DNA of 6,309 nucleotides from assembly GCA_022839445.1 (NCBI GenBank), contig JALHFC010000073.1:1-6309 (forward strand), given 5' to 3'. Each line of letters starts with the position of its first letter. Position 1 is the stretch's first letter. Both the position numbers and the translations under genes were made by a program. This document shows, one piece after another, positions 1-5,254 of this stretch. Under the pieces are notes generated by a model, which saw only the letters and a program-made list of their open reading frames with translations, did no database searches and was not told the origin of the DNA. Source of the DNA: Pelotomaculum sp. GTDB lineage: Bacteria; Bacillota; Desulfotomaculia; Desulfotomaculales; Pelotomaculaceae.

Positions 1-561
1 GCTGATTTTTATCTCCCCTACGTCGGAGACGCTGGATAGATTGACCCGGTCCAGGCGAACCCTGATATCGTATTCCTTCCCTCCGTCGCGGTAGCGGGCT
101 GCAACATCACCTGCCACGCTAGCGCGCATAGCCTGGGCAATTTCCGCGGCCGAAAGCCCGTAGGAAGAAGCACGCAACCTGTCCACCTCCACCTGAATCT
201 CCGGTTGGCCGGTGGCTTTCCACGAGGATTTAACGTCGACGGCGCCGGGGGTATTTTCCACGATCTTTTTAATCTCAGAAGCTAGCGTGGCCAACTGCCC
301 TTCATCCGGCCCGGTAACCTCCAGTTGGATGGGCGCCCCCAGTTCCTGTGTGCCGACTAAACCGGTTTCACTAACGGTCAATTTCAGACCGGGAAAATCA
401 CTTTTCCAATGTCTTATTTCGTCTGCCACTTGCCATACTGTTTTTTCACGCTCCATCTTGGGGTGCAAAATAATATTGATCACGGCATTGTTGGCGCCCT
501 TTGTGTGCAGGTCGTTGCTTCTGCCGGGCATGCTCAGGTAATGCTTGACTTCGGGGATATC
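1..561 (-). pseudogene. Downstream part of the same RND transporter, in a shifted frame, running off the left edge
   Basis: Codons aligned with bases 1-3 stay open from about 561 down to base 1 and read as the continuation of the RND pump. The stretch begins DIPEVKHYLSMPGRSN, then has a KGANNAV block, then ETGLVGTQELGAPIQLEV, and ends around RVRLDRVNLSSVSDVGEIKIS. These are second-periplasmic-loop (porter PC1/PC2 and docking) features of HAE1 pumps, so this is about 187 residues of the C-terminal half; the last transmembrane helices would lie outside the window. No ribosome-binding site precedes any start here. The only notable start is the ATG at 529-531, two bases after the TGA of the upstream frame (TGAGCATG), which could allow coupled re-initiation, but that is speculative. 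A sequencing or assembly error would make this and 534-2294 one intact gene. Confidence 0.9.
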
Positions 562-2294
562 CCCGGCGGCAGTTCAATGTCAACAGTAAAATTTGACTGG
601 TCCGGGTTGGCGATGAATTCCGATCCGATTGCCCCCAGTGGAATCAGGGCCAACGATATAATTACCGCTGCGGCCACAGCCCCTACTACCAGCCTGCGAT
701 GTCCGAGGGACCAGACCAAAAGCTGCTTGTAAGAATCAACAATGCGCCCGGCGAGGGAGGAAGACCGGGCAAGCATGTTTTTAAGGCGCGGGAATCTGTT
801 AAAGACATTGAATAACTGGACGCCTTCTTTTTTACCCAGCTTGGCTGAAAGCATCGGCGTCAGGGTGAAAGATACAAATAAAGAAAAGAGGGCTGCAAAC
901 ACTACGGTCAGGCCGAACTGGCGGAAGAACTGCCCCACCATTCCGGTCATAAAAGCAATCGGTACGAATACCACGATGTCTTGCATCGTTATAGCAACCG
1001 CAGCCATCCCGATTTCATAACGCCCTTCAATGGCTGCTTTTTCGGGATCTTTGCCTTTCATGCGGTGCCTGTGGATGTTTTCCAGGATCACTATGGAGTC
1101 GTCAACCAGGATACCGACACACAGTGTCAGGCCCGTCAGGGAGAGTATGTTGAAAGAAAAGCCCGCAAAGTACATCATCAGAAAAGTGGATATGATTGAA
1201 GTGGGGATGGCCAGCATAACGGTAAATACGGAGCGCCATTCCCGCAAAAAGAACATCAGGACGACACCGGTCATCAGGACGCCTTCCAGGAGTGTGCGTT
1301 TGGTATCGGTCAGCGAGTCACTGATGAATTCAGCGTTGTTTAAGGCTACAACCAGGCTTAAATCTTTCGGCAACTGCTTTTCAATCTGCTCCAGCTGTTT
1401 TGATAATTTGTCAGCAGTATCAACAATGCTGGCGTCACTTTGTTTTTGAATGATGATCGCGACTGCCCGGCGCCCGTCCAGGCGGGTAAGTTGAGTGGCT
1501 TCAGCGGCGCTGTCTCTGACGGTGGCGAATTCTTTTAAGGCAGCGTCGCCTCCGGGAAAGGGAATGCGGGTATCTTCTATTTCAGATAAGCTCTTGTATT
1601 CCCCTAAAAGACGCACGGTAAAATCCGTTGTTGGCTGCTTTAAGCTGCCTGCGGGCATGTTAATATTCTCAAGGCGCAGGCGGTTGACCACCTGGTTGAT
1701 GGAAATACCGTAACCTTCCATCTTATTCCGGTCGACCTGGACATCTATCTCACGCTCCTGGCCGCCCACAAGCGTAATCTTGCCCACACCGGGGATTGCT
1801 TCCAGTTGCTGTTTTACCGTGTCCTTGGCAATCCTATTGATATAGGTCAGGGGGCGGTCACCCGACAAAACCACAGTCATAACCGGCTGGTCGTTTATGT
1901 TAAATTTTTGAACAACCGGCTTGTCGGTGTCTTTTGGAAGTTTGTACATGATTGAGTCGACGGCTTTTTGGACGTCCATGGCGGCGGTGTTAGGATCGAC
2001 GTCCATTGTAAACTCAAGGACGGTAATGGCCATTCCCTCGGAGGCTGTTGTGGTGGTACGCTTGAGTCCGGCAACAGCTGAGACCGCTTCCTCGATGGGG
2101 TCAACCACCTGACTCTCCATTTCTTTAGCCCCCGCGCCCTGGTAGGTTGTAACTATGGTGATAAATGGCACGTTGGTTTGGGGAAATAGATCTGATCCCA
2201 GGCGTTGGTACCCAAAGAGGCCCAGCACAATAAAAAACATTATGACCATAGTCATGGCAGCAGGTCTCTTGATAGCCAATTCTGTTACTTTCAC
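534..2294 (-). CDS. RND-family efflux transporter (HAE1/AcrB-SwrC type), N-terminal part of a frameshifted gene
   Basis: Inner-membrane proton-driven exporter of the HAE1 group (AcrB, MdtB, Bacillus SwrC), which expels drugs or amphipathic compounds. Numbering from the GTG at 2292-2294: TM1 about 8-28; periplasmic porter region about 30-330; TM2-TM6 about 333-485, including the TM4 proton-relay motif VDDSIVILEN with Asp398-Asp399 (AcrB D407/D408 equivalents); TM7 about 535-556; then the start of the second periplasmic loop. I chose the GTG because a GGAGG site lies 8 bases before it, and MKVTELAIKRP is the usual start of the family. The ATG at 2307-2309 overlaps that GGAGG and has no site of its own. 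The frame ends after 586 codons at TGA 534-536, about half of the usual ~1,000-1,050 residues, because of a deletion described in the findings. Family assignment is secure; function as read is doubtful. The gene has its own promoter and no membrane-fusion partner upstream. Confidence 0.93.
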   Translation of the reverse strand: MKVTELAIKRPAAMTMVIMFFIVLGLFGYQRLGSDLFPQTNVPFITIVTTYQGAGAKEMESQVVDPIEEAVSAVAGLKRTTTTASEGMAITVLEFTMDVDPNTAAMDVQKAVDSIMYKLPKDTDKPVVQKFNINDQPVMTVVLSGDRPLTYINRIAKDTVKQQLEAIPGVGKITLVGGQEREIDVQVDRNKMEGYGISINQVVNRLRLENINMPAGSLKQPTTDFTVRLLGEYKSLSEIEDTRIPFPGGDAALKEFATVRDSAAEATQLTRLDGRRAVAIIIQKQSDASIVDTADKLSKQLEQIEKQLPKDLSLVVALNNAEFISDSLTDTKRTLLEGVLMTGVVLMFFLREWRSVFTVMLAIPTSIISTFLMMYFAGFSFNILSLTGLTLCVGILVDDSIVILENIHRHRMKGKDPEKAAIEGRYEIGMAAVAITMQDIVVFVPIAFMTGMVGQFFRQFGLTVVFAALFSLFVSFTLTPMLSAKLGKKEGVQLFNVFNRFPRLKNMLARSSSLAGRIVDSYKQLLVWSLGHRRLVVGAVAAAVIISLALIPLGAIGSEFIANPDQSNFTVDIELPPGISPKSSIT

Positions 2295-2358
2295 GGGAAT
2301 TGCCTCCATTTAAGCGCGTCAGATTTATTCGTTATCATACGGCCAAAAATCAGTTAAT

Positions 2359-2387
2359 AGATTAACACGGTTATTTTTTGTTGTCAA
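2359..2387 (-). promoter_or_regulatory. Sigma-A-type promoter for the RND transporter gene
   Basis: On the minus strand a perfect -35 TTGACA (2382-2387) is followed by a 17-bp spacer and a -10 TAATCT (2359-2364). The -10 matches consensus only at its three most conserved positions, but TG one base before it gives an extended -10. It lies between the terminator of the 79-residue gene and the RND start, leaving a leader of roughly 55-60 bases. This suggests the pump is transcribed on its own. Confidence 0.65.
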
Positions 2388-2420
2388 ACAATGCTTAAAG
2401 GCAAATTCAACCTTTAGCCC

Positions 2421-2451
2421 AAAACAAAAAAAACCCGCGGTTTTCCGCGGG
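2421..2451 (-). terminator. Rho-independent terminator of the 79-residue gene
   Basis: Read on the minus strand, CCCGCGG (2445-2451), loop AAAA and CCGCGGG (2434-2440) form a perfect 7-bp GC stem followed by TTTTTTTTGTTTT (2421-2433). It begins about ten bases after the stop codon of the 2461-2700 gene. The T-tract is only on the minus-strand side, so it acts in that direction and separates this gene from the RND gene. Confidence 0.93.
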
Positions 2452-2460
2452 GCACGCCGG

Positions 2461-2700
2461 TTAGGAAATCTTTTGGAGAGAATCATGTTTAAGTCTTTTT
2501 GATGCGATTTCTTCCGCATAGTCGGAGGAGATCAGGTAAACATTCACCCATAGGTCATGCTCATTGGGTTTGCCATCCAGTTCCTTTGCCAGTTCCCTAA
2601 ATTTTTTTATCACCCTGTCTTTAAAGGATGAAAATTCCCCCAGCAATTCTACAACGTCACGTTGAGTATAAGATGCTCCTTCACGCAGTATTTTAGCCAA
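2461..2700 (-). CDS. Small charged protein of unknown function, 79 residues
   Basis: I do not recognise this protein. It is hydrophilic and rich in Lys and Glu, has no cysteine, no signal peptide and no membrane segment, and is probably mostly helical in residues 10-45 (YTQRDVVELLGEF, then FKDRVIKKFRELAKEL), so a cytoplasmic location is likely. It starts at TTG (2698-2700); GAGGGGG seven bases upstream is a strong ribosome-binding site and supports that codon. A good promoter lies just upstream and a strong terminator just downstream, so it forms a one-gene transcription unit. That regulatory framing is the best argument that it is a real gene. The beginning (SYTQRDVVELL) might hint at a helix-turn-helix or protein-binding helix pair, but I see no diagnostic motif. 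Confidence 0.82.
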   Translation of the reverse strand: MAKILREGASYTQRDVVELLGEFSSFKDRVIKKFRELAKELDGKPNEHDLWVNVYLISSDYAEEIASKRLKHDSLQKIS

Positions 2701-2735
2701 ACTTTGACCCCCTCTTTGTTAGACTTGTTTAATCA

Positions 2736-2764
2736 ATTGTAACCCATATGGTAAATAATGTTAA
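2736..2764 (-). promoter_or_regulatory. Sigma-A-type promoter for the 79-residue gene
   Basis: On the minus strand TTAACA (2759-2764, five of six to TTGACA), a 17-bp spacer and TACAAT (2736-2741, five of six to TATAAT) sit in the gap between the stop of the 178-residue gene and the TTG start. The predicted start of transcription near 2729 leaves a leader of about 30 bases that contains the GAGGGGG ribosome-binding site. Confidence 0.75.
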
Positions 2765-2813
2765 GGGGGTATTATTATCTTGTTTAGGGATAAAAAGTCG
2801 AATAATGACCTGG

Positions 2814-3350
2814 TTAGAAAAATTTTATAGCCGGGTGGATAATAATCATTTCTTCGACTAGATCCATTTTGGTAATCTCCAGGTTTTTCAACAAAAAGCC
2901 CAGTTTTTTTTGCAGCGCTTGGTTAAAGCCGGGGATTTTATTGAAATCAATTGTAATCACGTCTTCTTTTACATTGAGGTACTGCAGTACACTAATCAGA
3001 CCCTCAGGCGCACCGGCCATTTTTGATGGGTCAGGGTCCATATCCACGCTGAGCCTTGCCTTGATGCTCAGCCCGCATGACGATATCACGGCCGGACCCC
3101 GTAAAAACAACTCCACAAAGCGTTTTGACCTGTTGAATTCATAGTTGCCCAGGGAAAGCGCCAGCGTCACGCAGATAGTTTGGCCTTCGCCGGCGTGAAT
3201 TACTATCCTGGCGTTAATGGCGCCCTCAGTGATCGAAAATGCAATTTCCTGAAGGTATTGGTTTTCAGCGATAGCTTCCTTTATAGATTTATTAATAATC
3301 TCCTGGTGGATGGCAATTTTCCCATGAATAAGGTTTTCGAGAAAGTTCAT
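2814..3350 (-). CDS. Conserved-looking hypothetical protein, 178 residues
   Basis: I do not recognise this protein. There is no signal peptide, membrane helix or catalytic motif. The first 35 residues look helical (MNFLENLIHGKIAIHQEIIN...); the rest alternates hydrophobic and polar residues in likely beta strands (INARIVIHAG, TICVTLALSL, FVELFLRGPA, VITIDF, LEITKMDL, EMIIIHP), with a loop rich in Asp, Pro and Gly at about 102-115 (DMDPDPSKMAGAPEG). This pattern fits a beta-sandwich or lipid-binding-like fold, which is inference only. The ATG at 3348-3350 is the first usable start: an in-frame TAA lies seven bases upstream. Its ribosome site is weak, the nearest being GGGAG 14 bases away. It follows the aldolase gene by 74 bases with no visible terminator or strong promoter between, so co-transcription is possible. 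Confidence 0.8.
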   Translation of the reverse strand: MNFLENLIHGKIAIHQEIINKSIKEAIAENQYLQEIAFSITEGAINARIVIHAGEGQTICVTLALSLGNYEFNRSKRFVELFLRGPAVISSCGLSIKARLSVDMDPDPSKMAGAPEGLISVLQYLNVKEDVITIDFNKIPGFNQALQKKLGFLLKNLEITKMDLVEEMIIIHPAIKFF

Positions 3351-3424
3351 TTTCTTTAAGCCAACTCCCGTCCGTTTATTTTCCCACTATTCCTTTGAAT
3401 TGCCCGAAGCAGTTGCTTTTTACA

Positions 3425-3976
3425 TCATCTTTTAAGGGTATGGGTGAGATAGAGGATCCGGCAGGAATTTTCCAGGCTAGTGGTGTACTGGTAAGCCTCT
3501 TCTAGCATTTGTCCCACTGCAAAGCTACCGTGCCCGCGGACCATTACTATATGATACTCTTTTAGAGCTACCGGTAGCAATTCTTCCAGTTCCTTGGAAC
3601 CGATGGTTTGCTTTGCGCATACAACGGGCACTTTATGCAAAAGGAAGGATCCTTCGGCGTCGACCGGGATGATTTCTTTTTCAATGAGGGAAAAGGCAAT
3701 GGCGTGGACCGGGTGGGCATGGACTATAGCTAGGGAGGAGGTCCCTTTATAGATAGCCTTGTGTACCCCCACTTCCGTAGAGGCAAGGTTGATCTTGTCA
3801 TCATTTTTATCCAACCCGGTTTCAATCAAGTCCCGGCTTTCCAAGTGACCCAACATAGCGCCGCGCCTGGTGATCACAACCTGGTCACCGTAGCGCACGC
3901 TCAAATTTCCGCTGTGTGAATTGTTCAGCCCGGCTAAGAAAAGGTCACGCCCGAACCGCTGAAAGTCCCTTAACAT
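3425..3976 (-). CDS. Class II aldolase/adducin family protein (fuculose-1-phosphate aldolase-like)
   Basis: Zinc-dependent class II aldolase/epimerase/dehydratase fold (FucA, AraD, MtnB group), which cleaves or rearranges phosphorylated sugars in the cytoplasm. From the ATG at 3974-3976 (183 residues): phosphate-binding loop SGNLS (22-26), ITRRGAMLG (35-43), catalytic-type Glu68 in STEVGVH, zinc ligands His86 and His88 in HAHPVHA, and the third ligand His149 in RGHGSFAVG. All metal and catalytic positions of FucA are therefore present. I chose this start because homology begins at MLRDFQRFGRDL and AAAGGA lies 12 bases upstream. An ATG at 3986-3988 directly abuts AAAGGA, and one at 4049-4051 adds 25 residues unlike the family and has only a poor site. 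The protein is shorter than FucA (about 215 residues) and lacks its C-terminal tail, so the substrate cannot be named. No sugar kinase or isomerase is nearby. Confidence 0.9.
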   Translation of the reverse strand: MLRDFQRFGRDLFLAGLNNSHSGNLSVRYGDQVVITRRGAMLGHLESRDLIETGLDKNDDKINLASTEVGVHKAIYKGTSSLAIVHAHPVHAIAFSLIEKEIIPVDAEGSFLLHKVPVVCAKQTIGSKELEELLPVALKEYHIVMVRGHGSFAVGQMLEEAYQYTTSLENSCRILYLTHTLKR

Positions 3977-4161
3977 AAATATATCCATTCCTTTCGCTTC
4001 GCCGAAGGCACAAAACGTTACGAAATGTGTTGGCTTCGAGCTTTTTATCATAAAATATGTTCTTTATATAAATGGGTTTACCTTTATATTGGCAGGGCTT
4101 TTTTAAAGTATATTTTTTCTGCCTATTTCGAATAACTATTCAATCCTAAACGGGGTGCATG

Positions 4162-4189
4162 ACTGGTATGTCCCCTTACCGGTTTTTTT
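4162..4189 (+). terminator. Terminator-like hairpin in the murI upstream region
   Basis: On the plus strand ACTGGTA (4162-4168) pairs with TACCGGT (4177-4183), seven pairs including one G-T, with an eight-base loop. Together with T4183 the following run is seven T. This has the form of a rho-independent terminator, of only moderate strength. There is no plus-strand gene before it, so it could be a leader attenuator for murI, the end of a small RNA, or a remnant. Confidence 0.5.
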
Positions 4190-4252
4190 ATGTTCTATTG
4201 GTATTTTACCGGAAGGAAACAGCTTTTATTTGTATAAACATATAAAGTGGGG

Positions 4253-4279
4253 TTGCCGGGGTGAGAGAACTCTTGCCGG
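4253..4279. repeat. Short direct repeat flanking a palindrome before murI
   Basis: TTGCCGG occurs at 4253-4259 and again at 4273-4279, exactly 20 bases apart, with the near-palindrome AGAGAACTCT (4264-4273) between them. Two helical turns of spacing would suit a protein-binding site, but the repeats are short and chance is possible. The cluster ends 40 bases before the murI start codon. Confidence 0.3.
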
Positions 4280-4319
4280 CATGGTTAAACTTAGACTAAA
4301 ATGTGATTGAGGTGTTTAC

Positions 4320-5117
4320 ATGCTTGATAAAAGACCTCTTGGCCTTTTTGATTCCGGCGTAGGGGGGCTCTCGGTAATGAAAGAGGTGCGCCGGATGCTC
4401 CCGTCTGAAAACTTGCTTTATTACGCCGACTCGGCTTACTGTCCTTACGGGAATAAGCCGCCCGAAGCGATCCGGGCGCGTGCTTTTGTCATTGTTGAAT
4501 TTCTCTTGTCCATGAACGCCAAATTAATTGTAATAGCCAGCAACACAACATCAATTGCTGCGCTTGACGCAGTAAGGGAGCGATATGACGTCCCTGTTGT
4601 GGGTGTTGAGCCGGCGATAAAACCTGCGGTCTCAGCAACCCGTAGCGGCAGGATCGGTGTGTTGGCCACCGAAGTTACGCTGGCGGGAAGCAGGTTCAGT
4701 TCATTAGTAGAAAAGTTTGGAAACAAGGTGGAAGTGTATAACCAGCCGTGCCCCGGTCTGGTTGAGGTAGTTGAATCGGGCGCGTGGGATAAGCCGCAAG
4801 CCGAGGCGCTTTTGGCCCGGTGTATCCGCCCCCTGCTGGCCAAAGGGGTGGATACAATTATTTTAGGTTGCACGCACTACCCGTTTCTGCGCCCATTAAT
4901 AGAAAAACTAGCGGGCGGTGAGGTCAGGGTTATTGACACCGGGGGGGCGGTTGCGCGGCAGGTAGTCCGGATCATCGGGAAAAATGGCCTGGTGGCTAAT
5001 GAAACAGAAGTAGGGCGGGAATGTTTTTTCACCAGCGGAAATCCGGAAGAAGTAGGGCCGGTATTCAGGCTATTATGGGGAACCCCGGACATTGTTGTGG
5101 AAAGAAAGATATTGTAG
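4320..5117 (+). CDS. murI: Glutamate racemase-family protein with Ser at the first catalytic Cys
   Basis: Family reaction: cofactor-independent interconversion of L- and D-glutamate in the cytoplasm, supplying D-Glu for peptidoglycan. At 265 residues it has normal length. Motifs: FDSGVGGLSV (10-19, with substrate/acid-base Asp11-Ser12), ADSAYCPYGNKP (36-47), VEVVESG (148-154), and ILGCTHYPFL (181-190) carrying the second catalytic Cys184 and His186. At the first catalytic position the family has ACNTA(S/T), but here it is ASNTT with Ser74 (AGC at 4539-4541). AGC differs from the usual TGC by one base, so this is either a true variant or a single-base error. The ATG start is supported by TGAGGTG five bases upstream. 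It is transcribed away from the aldolase gene; no terminator is seen after it. Family membership is certain; racemase activity is uncertain. Confidence 0.95.
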   Translation: MLDKRPLGLFDSGVGGLSVMKEVRRMLPSENLLYYADSAYCPYGNKPPEAIRARAFVIVEFLLSMNAKLIVIASNTTSIAALDAVRERYDVPVVGVEPAIKPAVSATRSGRIGVLATEVTLAGSRFSSLVEKFGNKVEVYNQPCPGLVEVVESGAWDKPQAEALLARCIRPLLAKGVDTIILGCTHYPFLRPLIEKLAGGEVRVIDTGGAVARQVVRIIGKNGLVANETEVGRECFFTSGNPEEVGPVFRLLWGTPDIVVERKIL

Positions 5118-5170
5118 GGAAGTGGTAATACCATACCCGCAAAAAAAAGATTTTAATGAGCTTAAAATGT

Positions 5171-5199
5171 TTTACAGGCTTTGGTGAATAAAGTAAAAT
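5171..5199 (+). promoter_or_regulatory. Sigma-A-type promoter for the exported protein gene
   Basis: TTTACA (5171-5176, five of six to TTGACA), a 17-bp spacer and TAAAAT (5194-5199, five of six to TATAAT) lie between murI and the next gene. Transcription would start near 5206, giving a leader of about 50 bases. This lets the downstream gene be expressed independently of murI. Confidence 0.75.
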
Positions 5200-5254
5200 A
5201 AGTTCGGAAGCGCGTTTTTTGCAGATCGAGTTGTTTAAACTTTAAAAGGTGATT

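Larger units (their letters stand above)
3977..4319. other. AT-rich intergenic region between divergent genes
   Basis: This gap separates the minus-strand aldolase gene from plus-strand murI. It contains a terminator-like hairpin (4162-4189), a repeat cluster before murI (4253-4279) and many TATAAA-like stretches. I found no pair of -35 and -10 boxes that convincingly starts either flanking gene. Candidates are TTGGCA (4089-4094) with TATTTT (4111-4116) at a 16-bp spacing on the plus strand, and TTGCCG (4273-4278) with TAAAAT (4297-4302) at 18 bp. The second would start transcription at the ribosome site itself and is unlikely. No RNA gene was recognised. Confidence 0.6.

Noticed and set aside
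212..732. Plus-strand open frames of about 107-109 codons
   Set aside because: They lie antisense to the RND coding sequence, have no ribosome sites, and their products look like random composition rather than a protein family.
2325..2519. Minus-strand 64-codon frame
   Set aside because: It overlaps the end of the 79-residue gene in another frame and reads through its terminator hairpin; no ribosome site.
4091..4123. GGCAG...CTGCC inverted repeat with AT-rich interior
   Set aside because: Five pairs separated by 23 bases is weak and likely chance in an AT-rich gap.
4445..4873. Minus-strand 142-codon frame inside murI
   Set aside because: It is a shadow of the racemase reading frame, rich in Ser/Thr/Pro as expected from antisense of that gene, with no start signals.
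5123..5133. Palindrome TGGTAATACCA after murI as a terminator
   Set aside because: The stem would be only three pairs once a loop is allowed, and it is followed by an A-tract, not T on the coding strand.
5208..5220. GCGCG followed by TTTTTT after the promoter
   Set aside because: No upstream complementary arm forms a stable stem, so it is not a terminator.
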